Positions 39,670 through 48,357 of a stretch of 64,000 bases of DNA are shown here, in pieces; the stretch's first letter is position 1; every line of letters starts with the position of its first letter. The notes under the pieces were generated by a model. The model saw only the letters and a list, made by a program, of their open reading frames with translations. It was not told the DNA's origin and searched no databases. The stretch is from Hyphomicrobiales bacterium (GTDB lineage: Bacteria; Pseudomonadota; Alphaproteobacteria; Rhizobiales; Rhizobiaceae), in contig UCFC01000035.1 in NCBI GenBank assembly GCA_900471515.1, forward strand, positions 62,001-126,000, read 5' to 3'. Made by a program: the position numbers and the translations under genes.

Positions 39670-41367
39670 ATGACCGCCAAGCTCGAACGTCTCATCGATC
39701 AGGGTGTGGGCCGCATTCCCGCCGATATCGTCCTGAAAGGCGGGCGCTTCTTCGATCTGGTGACGGGCGAACTCGTGCAGTCGGACATCGCCATCGGCGG
39801 CGACCGCATCATTGGCACCTGCGGCACCTATGGCGGCGAGACCGAGATCGATATTTCCGGCAAGATCGTCGTTCCCGGCTTCATCGACACGCATCTGCAC
39901 ATCGAATCCTCGCTCGTCACGCCGCATGAATTCGACCGCTGCGTCCTGCCCTACGGCGTGACGACCGCCATCTGCGATCCCCATGAGATCGCCAACGTGC
40001 TCGGCAGGGACGGCATCGAATTCTTCCTCGCTTCGGCGCTGGAAACGATCATGGATATCCGCGTCCAGCTTTCCTCCTGCGTGCCGGCCACGCATCTGGA
40101 AACATCCGGCGCCGACCTGCCCGTCGAAAGCCTCCTGCCCTACCGCGATCATCCCAAGGTTATCGGCCTTGCCGAATTCATGAATTTCCCGGGCGTGATC
40201 CACAAGGATCCGGTCTGCATGGCAAAGCTCGACGCCTTTCAGGGCGGCCATATAGACGGGCATGCGCCGCTTCTGTCGGGCAACGATCTCAACGGTTATC
40301 TGTCGGCCGGCATCCGCACCGAGCATGAATGCACGAGCGCTGCCGAAGCGCTGGAGAAAATCCGCAAGGGCATGCATATCCTCGTGCGCGAGGGTTCCGT
40401 TTCGAAGGATCTGCACGCGCTGCTGCCGATCGTCACCGAGCGCCTTTCGCCCTATCTGGCACTCTGCACCGATGACCGCAACCCGCTCGATATCGCCGAG
40501 CAGGGCCACCTCGATTACATGATCCGCACGGCAATTGCCGAAGGCGTCGAGCCGCTGGCGATCTATCGCGCCGCCTCCATATCGGCCGCCCGCGCCTTCG
40601 GCCTGCGGGACCGCGGCCTCGTGGCCCCCGGCTGGCGGGCCGATCTCGTCGTGATCGACAGTCTCGAAAACTGCCGGGCCGATATGGTCTTTTCGGCCGG
40701 CCGCCATGTCACCGACGCGCTCTTTGCCACCCGCAAGCCGGTCGCTCCCGTCGGCCTCGACAGCGTCAAGGCGCGGCCGGTCAACGCGGCCCATTTCGGC
40801 GTGCCGGTTTCGGAGGGCGAAACGCCCGTCATCGGCGTCATGCCCGGCAAGATCATCACCGAGCACCGCCGCTACCGCCTGCCGGCCAACGGCAACCAGA
40901 CGGGCATCGATCTTGGCCGCGACATCGTCAAGGTCGCCGTCATCGAGCGCCACGGCAAGAACGGCAACCATGCCAACGGTTTCGTCCAGGGTTTTGGATT
41001 GAAGAAGGGCGCGATCGCCTCCACCGTCGGCCATGACAGCCACAATATCTGCGTCGTCGGCGTCAACGAGGATGACATGGCGCTCGCCGCCAACAGGCTC
41101 GGCGAGATCAAGGGCGGCTTCGTCGTCGTCGAGGACGGCAAAGTCACCGGCGAGATCGCCCTGCCCGTCGCCGGCCTGATGAGCCTCGAGCCCTACGAAA
41201 CGGTGCGCGACACGCTGCATCGCCTGCGCAAGGCCGCCTACGCCCTCGGCACGACGCTGGAAGAGCCCTTCCTGCAGGTCGCCTTCCTGCCCCTGCCCGT
41301 GATCCCGCATCTGAAGATCTCGGACAAGGGAATGGTCGATGTCGATCGCTTCACGCTGATCGGCTGA
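39670..41367 (+). CDS. adeC: adenine deaminase
   Basis: Converts adenine to hypoxanthine; amidohydrolase-superfamily enzyme of the Ade/AdeC type, 565 residues. Metal-site motifs are GFIDTHLHIESS (about 75-86), ICDPHEIANV, the His in HIDGHAPLL and the Asp in LCTDDRNPLD. The C-terminal domain (about 410-565) carries GFVQGFGLKKGAIASTVGHD and the conserved LPVAGLMS. The ribosome site AGGATAG is well placed. The DUF4160/DUF2442 pair follows 18 bases later and may be read from the same transcript. Confidence 0.95.
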   Translation: MTAKLERLIDQGVGRIPADIVLKGGRFFDLVTGELVQSDIAIGGDRIIGTCGTYGGETEIDISGKIVVPGFIDTHLHIESSLVTPHEFDRCVLPYGVTTAICDPHEIANVLGRDGIEFFLASALETIMDIRVQLSSCVPATHLETSGADLPVESLLPYRDHPKVIGLAEFMNFPGVIHKDPVCMAKLDAFQGGHIDGHAPLLSGNDLNGYLSAGIRTEHECTSAAEALEKIRKGMHILVREGSVSKDLHALLPIVTERLSPYLALCTDDRNPLDIAEQGHLDYMIRTAIAEGVEPLAIYRAASISAARAFGLRDRGLVAPGWRADLVVIDSLENCRADMVFSAGRHVTDALFATRKPVAPVGLDSVKARPVNAAHFGVPVSEGETPVIGVMPGKIITEHRRYRLPANGNQTGIDLGRDIVKVAVIERHGKNGNHANGFVQGFGLKKGAIASTVGHDSHNICVVGVNEDDMALAANRLGEIKGGFVVVEDGKVTGEIALPVAGLMSLEPYETVRDTLHRLRKAAYALGTTLEEPFLQVAFLPLPVIPHLKISDKGMVDVDRFTLIG

Positions 41368-41385
41368 ACCCGGACGGAGTACCCG

Positions 41386-41631
41386 ATGCCATTGGTCTTC
41401 ACGTTCGGAAACCTGAAGTTCTTTTTCTATTCAAACGAGGGCGATCCTCGCGAGCCAATCCATATTCATGTTCGCGGCCCGAACGGCGAAGCTAAGGTCT
41501 GGATACAGCCCGCAATCGGCATTGCCGACAGCAAAGGCTTCAATCCACGCGAACTTGCTGTTATCATTCGGGAAGTCATCAAGAACCAATCCGCCATCGA
41601 AAGGGCGTGGGATGAACATTTCCGCAACTGA
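41386..41631 (+). CDS. DUF4160 family protein, possible toxin-like partner
   Basis: An 81-residue basic/aromatic protein that matches DUF4160: a start like FTFGNLKFFFYSNEG, then REPIHIHVRG and KVWIQPAIGIADSKGFN, ending ELAVIIREVIKNQSAIERAW. ACGGAG precedes the ATG. DUF4160 genes are commonly paired with DUF2442 genes, as here with a 20-base overlap, and such pairs are often predicted to be toxin-antitoxin modules. No experiment that I can cite proves this. Confidence 0.82.
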   Translation: MPLVFTFGNLKFFFYSNEGDPREPIHIHVRGPNGEAKVWIQPAIGIADSKGFNPRELAVIIREVIKNQSAIERAWDEHFRN

Positions 41632-41860
41632 TGTGACTTTCGATGAAAATACGATGTGGGTCGCGCTCGATGACGGGCGCACTCTGGGCGTACCGTTGGC
41701 ATGGTTTCCGCGCCTGTTGAATGCGACGCCGGAACAGCTTCGCACTGTCGAGATCAGCTCGATGGGCCTTCACTGGACTGATCTTGACGAAGATATCTCG
41801 ATCAATGGCCTATTGGCCGGACGCGGCGATCAGACGGTCAAGCGCCCTACCGCCGCCTGA
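41612..41860 (+). CDS. DUF2442 family protein, possible antitoxin-like partner
   Basis: An 82-residue protein, start ATG at 41612 inside the end of the DUF4160 gene with GGGCGTGGG upstream. The DUF2442 pattern is clear: DVTFDENTMWVALDDGRTL, VPLAWFPRLLNATPEQL, then GLHWTDLDEDISINGLLAG. DUF2442 proteins have a small alpha/beta N-terminal domain and some carry an extra DNA-binding domain; this one has none. Its stop codon abuts the stop of the convergent alpha-glucosidase gene with no spacer. Confidence 0.82.
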   Translation: MNISATDVTFDENTMWVALDDGRTLGVPLAWFPRLLNATPEQLRTVEISSMGLHWTDLDEDISINGLLAGRGDQTVKRPTAA

Positions 41861-43510
41861 TCACCGAACTCTCGCGCAAAAAGCATCCAGTGCCGAGAGT
41901 CTAACGACATCATTGTCGGCTGCCGCCTGGAAGCCAGGCATCGCCAGAGCAGCAACGAGCTTAATCCCGGCGGGAAAGCGAAACTCTGCAGGCTCACGCG
42001 TCAGGTTAAAAACGAAAAGTAGCTTCTCGTCATCCTTCTCGCGAACGAACGCCAGCAGATCCTTGTTGGTGCCGACGAATTCCATGCTGCCGTCGAGCAG
42101 CGCGGGCTGGCTTTTGCGGAATTCCAGCGTGCGCCGGTAGTGGTGCAGAACCGAACTGTCGCTGTTTTCCTGCGTATCGACCGAAAGTGCCGCCTGTTCG
42201 TAGGGAACCGGCAGCCAGCTCTTTTCGGCGCTGGTAAAGCCGGCATGCGCCTTGCCGGCCTCCCAGGGCATCGGCGTGCGGCATCCGTCGCGGCCCTTGA
42301 AGGCCGGCCAGAAACGGATGCCGTAGGGGTCGCGCAGGTCCTCGAAGGCAAGCTCCGCCTCCGGCAGCCCCAGTTCCTCGCCCTGATAGAGGCAGATCGA
42401 ACCGCGCAGGGCCGCAAGCACGGAAATCGCCAGCTTGGCGATCACCGGCCGCTCCTCCTCCGTCAGCGCGAAACGGCTGACGTGACGGTTGACGTCGTGG
42501 TTGGAGAATGCCCAGCAGACCCAGCCGTCCCTGACCATACGCTGGAAGCTCTCGACGCAGTTGCGGATATGGGCGGCGGTGAAGTCCGGGCCGAGCAGAT
42601 CGAACGTGTAGCACATGTGCAGCTTGTCGCCGCCGCTCGTATAGGCGGCCACCGTCTGCAGCGAACGCGCGCCGTCCCCCACTTCGCCGACGGTCGTGCG
42701 CCCTTCGTACTGATCGAGCAGAGCCCGGAAACGCCGGAGGAATTCAAGGTTCTCCGGCTGCGTCTTGTCGTAGAGATGGTTCTGCATGCCGTAGGGATTG
42801 CTGTCGGGCGCATCGAGGCCGGCCTGATCCGGATCGGGCACATGCGGCGGATTGTCCCGGAGCAGCCTGTCGCAGAAGTAATAGTTCACCGTGTCGAGCC
42901 GGAAGCCGTCGACGCCGCGGTCGAGCCAGAATTTCACCGTCTTCAGCAGCGCATCCTGAACCGGCTTGCTGTGGAAGTTCAGGTCCGGCTGCGATGTCAG
43001 GAAGTTGTGCTGGTAATATTGCCGGCGCACGCCGTCCCATTCCCAGCCCGGCCCGCCGAAGATCGACAGCCAGTTGTTCGGCGCCGTTCCATCGGGCTTG
43101 GGATCGGCCCAGACGTACCAGTCGGCCCTGTCGTTCGTGCGGCTGGAGCGGCTTTCGATAAACCACGGATGCCGGTCGGACGTGTGGGAAATCACCTGGT
43201 CGATGATGACCTTGATGCCGAGCCTGTGCGCCTCGGCCATCATCTCGTCGAAATCGTCGAGCGTGCCGAAAATCGGGTCGACGTCGCAATAGTCCGAGAC
43301 GTCGTAGCCCATGTCGGCCATGGGCGATTTGAAGAAGGGAGAGAGCCAGATCGCGTCGACGCCGAGGCTTGCAATATGGGAGAGCCGCCGGGTTATCCCC
43401 TTGAGATCGCCGAGCCCGTCTCCGTCAGTGTCCTGAAACGAGCGCGGATAGACCTGATAGATCACCGCGCCGCGCCACCAATCCGCATTCCCGCCCGTCT
43501 GCAATGCCAT
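41861..43510 (-). CDS. GH13 alpha-glucosidase (oligo-1,6-glucosidase type)
   Basis: A 549-residue glycoside hydrolase of family 13 that releases glucose from alpha-glucosides. GH13 regions are visible: VIIDQVISH (I), GFRLDTVNYY with the nucleophile Asp (II), TVGEVGD with the acid/base Glu (III) and FSNHDVNRH (IV). DTDGDGLGDLKGI is the calcium-binding loop. No signal peptide, so it is cytoplasmic. In rhizobia the related aglA sits in an aglEFGAK transport operon; no transporter genes accompany it here. A RIME-like repeat lies just upstream. Confidence 0.92.
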   Translation of the reverse strand: MALQTGGNADWWRGAVIYQVYPRSFQDTDGDGLGDLKGITRRLSHIASLGVDAIWLSPFFKSPMADMGYDVSDYCDVDPIFGTLDDFDEMMAEAHRLGIKVIIDQVISHTSDRHPWFIESRSSRTNDRADWYVWADPKPDGTAPNNWLSIFGGPGWEWDGVRRQYYQHNFLTSQPDLNFHSKPVQDALLKTVKFWLDRGVDGFRLDTVNYYFCDRLLRDNPPHVPDPDQAGLDAPDSNPYGMQNHLYDKTQPENLEFLRRFRALLDQYEGRTTVGEVGDGARSLQTVAAYTSGGDKLHMCYTFDLLGPDFTAAHIRNCVESFQRMVRDGWVCWAFSNHDVNRHVSRFALTEEERPVIAKLAISVLAALRGSICLYQGEELGLPEAELAFEDLRDPYGIRFWPAFKGRDGCRTPMPWEAGKAHAGFTSAEKSWLPVPYEQAALSVDTQENSDSSVLHHYRRTLEFRKSQPALLDGSMEFVGTNKDLLAFVREKDDEKLLFVFNLTREPAEFRFPAGIKLVAALAMPGFQAAADNDVVRLSALDAFCARVR

Positions 43511-43547
43511 TGCCCGCCGCCTCCTGCGTCATTTTGCCCGCAACACT

Positions 43548-43650
43548 TAAAGCATGTCGCGCAAAACCGTGCAGCGGTTTTGCGATCACAACATGCCGGA
43601 CAAGACTTAAAGCGTGGCGCGCGAATCCGGAAGATCGCTTCACGTTTTAA
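43548..43650. repeat. RIME-like rhizobial intergenic palindromic element, copy 2
   Basis: About 103 bp starting TAAAGCATGTCGCGCAAAAC. The first palindrome has a 10-bp perfect inner stem CGCAAAACCG-TGCAG-CGGTTTTGCG (43560-43584) inside GCATGT...ACATGC; the second runs from AAAGCGTG to CACGTTTT. Same organisation as the copy at 31687. The rest of this 371-bp spacer (43511-43881) is the oppA leader region, with an inverted repeat GTTGACCTG...CAGGTCCAAC (43804-43829). Confidence 0.8.
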
Positions 43651-43881
43651 ACCAGTTCAGCAAAAACAATGCTGGCGGCATGGCCGGCCGCAAAGAGAGG
43701 CCGTCGCGATCCGGCAAAGGGGAGACGCTTATAGGCTTGTCCACACCCTGATGCTACCCACCGGTTTAGGGGTTGCAACGCCAAACCTTTGCGTTAAGGT
43801 GCCGTTGACCTGCACGTAACAGGTCCAACCGGGAACAAATGACTAAAGAAAAGGCGAAAAGCCTAGAAAGGTGGACAAACT

Positions 43882-45462
43882 ATGTCCTTTTTTACGAAAA
43901 AATTTCTCGCGTCCGCAATGGTTGGCTCATTGCTCGCATTTTCGGCCCACGCGGCCACAATCAACATCCATAATGGTGGCGACCCCACCTCGCTGGATCC
44001 GCAAAAACTCTCCGGCGACTGGGAAAACCGTATTGCCGGCGATATCTTCGAAGGCCTAGTCACCGAAGACGCCAAGGACAACCCGATTCCGGGCCAGGCC
44101 GAAAGCTGGACCATTTCCCCCGACGGCAAGGTCTACACGTTCAAACTGCGCGACGGCATCAAGTGGTCGGACGGCCAGCCGGTGACGGCAGGCGATTTCG
44201 TCTTCGCCTTCCAGCGCCTGATCGACCCGAAGAACGCTGCCGACTATGCTTATCTGCAGTTCACCATCAAGAACGCGGAAAAGATCAACAAGGGCGAGAT
44301 CACCGATCTCAACGAGCTCGGCGTCAAGGCGATCGACGACAAGACGCTCGAAATCACCCTTGAAAACCCGACCCCCTATTTCATCAACGCGCTCATGCAC
44401 TACACGGCCTATCCGCTGCCGAAGCATGTCGTCGAGGCCAAGGGTCAGGACTGGGTCAAGATCGGCAACATCGTCACCAACGGCCCGTACAAGCCGGTCG
44501 AGTGGGTACCCGGTTCGCACGTCACGACCGTCAAGAACGACCAGTATTACGGTGCCAAGGATGTGAAGATCGACGGCGCGAAGTTCTTCGTGCTTGAAGA
44601 CCAGGAAGCCGCGCTGAAGCGCTACCGCGCCGGCGAATTCGACATCCTCACCGATTTCCCGACCGATCAGTACGAGTGGATGAAGAAGAACCTGCCGGGC
44701 CAGGCGCATGTCGCCCCCTTCTCCGGCCTCTACTACTACGTCATCAACTCGTCCAAGCCGCCCTTCAACGACAAGCGCGTCCGCCAGGCGCTCTCCATGG
44801 CGATCAACCGCGAAGTCATCGGCCCGCAGATCCTCGGCACCGGCGAACTGCCGGCCTATTCCTGGGTTCCGCCGGGCACCGCCAACTATGGCGAACCGGC
44901 CTACGTTTCCTGGAAGGACCTTCCCTACAAGGATAAGGTCGAAGAAGCCAAGAAGCTCCTGAAGGAAGCCGGTTTCGGCCCGGATCACCCGCTGACCACC
45001 CAGCTCAAGTACAACACCAACGACAACCACAAGCGCATCGCCGTCGCGATCGCCTCCATGTGGAAGCCGCTGGGCGTCAACGTCGAGCTCGTCAACGCCG
45101 AAACCAAGGTTCACTACGACCAGCTGCAGCGCGGTGAAGTTGATATCGGCCGTGCCGGCTGGCTCGCCGACTACAACGACCCGGACAACTTCCTGAACCT
45201 GCTCGTCACGGGCGTTCAGATGAACTACGGCCGCTGGTCGAATGCCGACTACGACAAGCTGATCAAGGACGGCAACGCTCAGACCGATCTGACGAAGCGC
45301 GCCGAGATCTTCAAGAAGGCCGAGCAGCTGGCGCTGGACGAATCCGCCGCGCTGCCGATCTACTACTATGTCTCCAAGAACGTCGTCTCGCCCAAGATCG
45401 AGGGCTTCGTCGACAACGTTCAGGACATCCACCGCACGCGCTGGCTGTCCATCAAGGAATAA
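43882..45462 (+). CDS. oppA: oligopeptide ABC transporter substrate-binding protein
   Basis: Periplasmic peptide-binding protein of the OppA/MppA cluster, 526 residues, with a signal peptide of about 24 residues ending FSAHA. Family features are IHNGGDPTSLDPQKLSGDWE, the hinge region YTFKLRDGIKWSDGQPVTA, and VRQALSMAINREVIG. The segment between oppA and oppB has no strong terminator. It heads the five-gene oppABCDF operon. AbcR-type sRNA control is common for such genes in rhizobia but nothing specific is shown here. Confidence 0.93.
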   Translation: MSFFTKKFLASAMVGSLLAFSAHAATINIHNGGDPTSLDPQKLSGDWENRIAGDIFEGLVTEDAKDNPIPGQAESWTISPDGKVYTFKLRDGIKWSDGQPVTAGDFVFAFQRLIDPKNAADYAYLQFTIKNAEKINKGEITDLNELGVKAIDDKTLEITLENPTPYFINALMHYTAYPLPKHVVEAKGQDWVKIGNIVTNGPYKPVEWVPGSHVTTVKNDQYYGAKDVKIDGAKFFVLEDQEAALKRYRAGEFDILTDFPTDQYEWMKKNLPGQAHVAPFSGLYYYVINSSKPPFNDKRVRQALSMAINREVIGPQILGTGELPAYSWVPPGTANYGEPAYVSWKDLPYKDKVEEAKKLLKEAGFGPDHPLTTQLKYNTNDNHKRIAVAIASMWKPLGVNVELVNAETKVHYDQLQRGEVDIGRAGWLADYNDPDNFLNLLVTGVQMNYGRWSNADYDKLIKDGNAQTDLTKRAEIFKKAEQLALDESAALPIYYYVSKNVVSPKIEGFVDNVQDIHRTRWLSIKE

Positions 45463-45510
45463 GGATGAAAGGCTCTTCCCGGCTGGTCCGGGAAGAGCCG
45501 CTCCACGACC

Positions 45511-46434
45511 ATGATCAAATACGCCCTCCGTCGATTGCTGTCGACGATCCCCGTCCTGTGGATCGCCGTCACAGCCTGCTTTTTCGTTTTGCGCCTTGCC
45601 CCCGGCGGCCCCTTCGATGGCGAAAGGCCATTGCCGCCGGTGATCCTGAAAAATCTTGCGGCCCACTACAATCTGGATAAGCCGCTCGTCCAGCAATACC
45701 TGATCTATGTCGGAGACCTGCTGAAAGGCGACCTCGGCCCCTCCTTCGCGAGCGAAGACTTCACTGTCGCCCAGCAGATCATGATCGGTCTGCCCTATAC
45801 GTTCACCATCGGTACGGCTGCCTTCCTGATCGCCATCATCGTCGGCGTGGCCGTCGGCTGTCTTGGGGCGCTCTACCAGAACAAGGCGCCGGACTATATT
45901 CTGAGTGCTCTCATTCTGGTGGGCGTCGTCCTTCCGAACTTCCTGATCGCCCCGATCATGCAGCTGATCTTCGGCATCCGCCTCGCCTGGTTTCCGGTCG
46001 GCGGCTGGGGTGACGGCTCGATCAAGTTCCTCGTCCTGCCGATCGTCGTTCTGGCGCTGCCGCATGCCGGCCGCATCTCGCGCATCACCCGCGGCTCGAT
46101 GATCGAGGTGATGAACCAGAACTTCATCCGCACCGCCAAGGCCAAGGGCATCGGCCCGCGCCTGACGGTCATGCGCCATGCGCTGAAACCCGCCATGATG
46201 CCCGTCGTCTCCTACCTGGGTCCGGCGGCAAGTTATCTTCTCACCGGCTCGCTGGTCGTCGAGAGCATCTTCGGATTGCCCGGCATCGGCCGCTATTTCG
46301 TCAACGCGGCGCTGAACCGCGATTACGGCATGGTTCTCGGTACGGTCATCTTCTACATGGTGCTGATCGTCTTCCTGAACCTTCTGGTCGATATCGCCTA
46401 TGCCTGGCTGGACCCGAAAGTGAGAAACAGATGA
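45511..46434 (+). CDS. oppB: oligopeptide ABC transporter permease
   Basis: A 307-residue inner-membrane permease with about six helices. It begins MIKYALRRLLSTIPVLWIAV, the OppB/DppB N-terminal motif. The ATPase-coupling loop is NQNFIRTAKAKGIGPRLTV (about 204-222). The C-terminal end overlaps oppC by four bases (ATGA). Confidence 0.94.
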   Translation: MIKYALRRLLSTIPVLWIAVTACFFVLRLAPGGPFDGERPLPPVILKNLAAHYNLDKPLVQQYLIYVGDLLKGDLGPSFASEDFTVAQQIMIGLPYTFTIGTAAFLIAIIVGVAVGCLGALYQNKAPDYILSALILVGVVLPNFLIAPIMQLIFGIRLAWFPVGGWGDGSIKFLVLPIVVLALPHAGRISRITRGSMIEVMNQNFIRTAKAKGIGPRLTVMRHALKPAMMPVVSYLGPAASYLLTGSLVVESIFGLPGIGRYFVNAALNRDYGMVLGTVIFYMVLIVFLNLLVDIAYAWLDPKVRNR

Positions 46435-47348
46435 TCCTCAATCCCGCAAAAAGAGAGCTGCTTGCCGCCGAATTGCTGGAAGCCGAAGGTCTGTCTCCGG
46501 AAGGCCGCTCGCTGACCAGGGATGCGCTGCGCCGCCTCTCGCGCAACAAGGCTGCGGTCGTATCGATCGGCGTTCTGGTTCTCCTGATCCTTGCCGCCTT
46601 CCTCGGCCCGAATTTCATTCCCTTCAACTACGAGGATCCGGATTGGGCCGCCTTCCGCACGCCCCCGTCCTTCGAAAGCGGCCACTATTTCGGCACCGAC
46701 CCGAACGGCCGCGACCTGCTTGCCCGCGTGCTCTACGGCACCCGCATCTCGCTCGCCGTGGCGCTGACCGCAACCCTCGTCTCCGTCGTCATCGGCGTGC
46801 TCTACGGCGCGATCTCGGGCTATATCGGCGGCAGGCTGGACTCCATCATGATGCGCTTCGTCGATATCATGTATGCGCTTCCCTATATCCTCTTCGTCAT
46901 CCTGCTGATGGTGATCTTCGGCCGCAACGTCTACCTGCTCTTTGCGGCGATCGGCGCGCTCGAATGGCTGACCATGGCCCGCATCGTGCGCGGCCAGACC
47001 CTGTCGCTCAAGCACCGCGAATTCGTGGAAGCGGCCCGCGCCTCCGGTCAGAAGCCGTTCAAGATCATCACCAAGCACATCATCCCGAACCTCGTCGGCC
47101 CCGTCGTCATCTTCGCGGCGCTGACAGTGCCGGAGATCATCGCAACCGAAAGCTTCCTCTCCTATCTCGGCTTCGGCGTGCAGGAACCGCTGACCTCGCT
47201 CGGCACCCTGATTGCCGAAGGCACCGATGCCATGGAAAGCATGCCCTGGCTGCTGATCTTCCCGGCAAGCTTCCTCGTGGCCCTGCTGCTCAGCCTGCTC
47301 TTCATCGGCGACGGGCTGCGCGATGCGTTCGACCCGAAGGATCGATAG
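46431..47348 (+). CDS. oppC: oligopeptide ABC transporter permease
   Basis: A 305-residue permease with the OppC-type N-terminal extension, then a GTDPNGRDLLARVLYGTRIS motif at about 84-103. The coupling loop is HREFVEAARASGQKPFKII. It forms the membrane channel with OppB. One base separates its stop from the oppD start codon. Confidence 0.94.
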   Translation: MILNPAKRELLAAELLEAEGLSPEGRSLTRDALRRLSRNKAAVVSIGVLVLLILAAFLGPNFIPFNYEDPDWAAFRTPPSFESGHYFGTDPNGRDLLARVLYGTRISLAVALTATLVSVVIGVLYGAISGYIGGRLDSIMMRFVDIMYALPYILFVILLMVIFGRNVYLLFAAIGALEWLTMARIVRGQTLSLKHREFVEAARASGQKPFKIITKHIIPNLVGPVVIFAALTVPEIIATESFLSYLGFGVQEPLTSLGTLIAEGTDAMESMPWLLIFPASFLVALLLSLLFIGDGLRDAFDPKDR

Positions 47349-47349
47349 G

Positions 47350-48357
47350 ATGAATCAAGAAAAACAGAACGATACCCTTCTCGAACTGAAGGACTACTCG
47401 ATCACTTTCGAGACCCCCGAGGGTCAGGTGAAGGCGGTCTCGAACATGAACCTCACGGTTCGCCGCGGCGAGCGCATCGCCATCGTCGGCGAATCCGGCT
47501 CCGGCAAGAGCCAGACCTTCCTCGGCATCATGGGCCTGCTTGCCAAGAACGGCAAAACCAGCGGCCAGGCCCTGCTCGAAGGCAAGGACGTGCTGGCGCT
47601 GAAGCCGCGCGAACTCGACCAAGTCCGCGGCAAGGACATGGCCATGGTCTTCCAGGACCCGATGACGGCGCTGAACCCGTCTCTGAGGATTTCCCGGCAG
47701 CTGACGGAACAGCTTGAGATCCACCGCGGCTTCACGGCGAAAGCGGCCTCGGCCACGGCGCTCGACATGCTGAAGCGTGTCGGCATCCCGGACCCGACGC
47801 GGCGCTTCAACCTCTATCCGCACGAGCTTTCGGGCGGCATGCGCCAGCGCATCGTTATCGCCATGGCGCTGCTCACCAAACCGAAGCTCCTGATCGCCGA
47901 CGAGCCGACGACCGCGCTCGACGTGACGATCCAGGCGCAGATCCTCGACCTGTTCAACGACCTGACGGCCGAGATGAACACGGCGCTCGTCATGATCACC
48001 CACGACCTCGGCGTCGTGGCCGGTCTCGCCGACAAGGTGGCCGTCATGTATGCCGGCCGCATCGTCGAGGAAGCCCCGGTTGACGAGCTCTTCGAAAACC
48101 CGGCCCATCCCTATACGGCGGCCCTGCACGCCTCGATCCCGCGCCCGGACCAGGATGTCGACGATCTCGTCGTCATCCCCGGCCGGCCGCCGAACCTGCA
48201 GCACCTGCCGAAGGGCTGCAATTTCTCGCCGCGCTGCTCGCAGGTTCAGGACGATTGCATCGACCGCCCGCCGCAGCTTCAACCGCAGGCCGCAAACCAC
48301 TGTGCCGCCTGCTTCCACCCCTTCCCCCGCCGCGAGGAGTTGCTCGTCAATGGCTGA
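47350..48357 (+). CDS. oppD: oligopeptide ABC transporter ATP-binding protein
   Basis: A 335-residue ATPase. Walker A GESGSGKSQTFLGI (about 48-61), signature LSGGMRQRIVIAMA, Walker B LLIADEPTTALD, switch His in ITHDLGVV. The C-terminal Opp/Dpp extension (GRPPNLQHLPKGCNFSPRC, then CAACF) carries the Cys cluster that binds an iron-sulphur centre in many OppD proteins. The ATG at 47350 has AGGATCGATAGG before it. Confidence 0.94.
   Translation: MNQEKQNDTLLELKDYSITFETPEGQVKAVSNMNLTVRRGERIAIVGESGSGKSQTFLGIMGLLAKNGKTSGQALLEGKDVLALKPRELDQVRGKDMAMVFQDPMTALNPSLRISRQLTEQLEIHRGFTAKAASATALDMLKRVGIPDPTRRFNLYPHELSGGMRQRIVIAMALLTKPKLLIADEPTTALDVTIQAQILDLFNDLTAEMNTALVMITHDLGVVAGLADKVAVMYAGRIVEEAPVDELFENPAHPYTAALHASIPRPDQDVDDLVVIPGRPPNLQHLPKGCNFSPRCSQVQDDCIDRPPQLQPQAANHCAACFHPFPRREELLVNG

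Noticed and set aside
38146..41310. A 1054-codon open frame on the minus strand opposite livK and adeC
   Set aside because: It is antisense to two well-recognised genes, shows no domain, and has the Gly/Ala/Asp/Arg-rich composition of a mirror frame in high-GC DNA.
44056..46179. A 707-codon minus-strand frame opposite oppA and oppB
   Set aside because: Same reasoning: antisense shadow of conserved transporter genes, with no recognisable motif or ribosome site.
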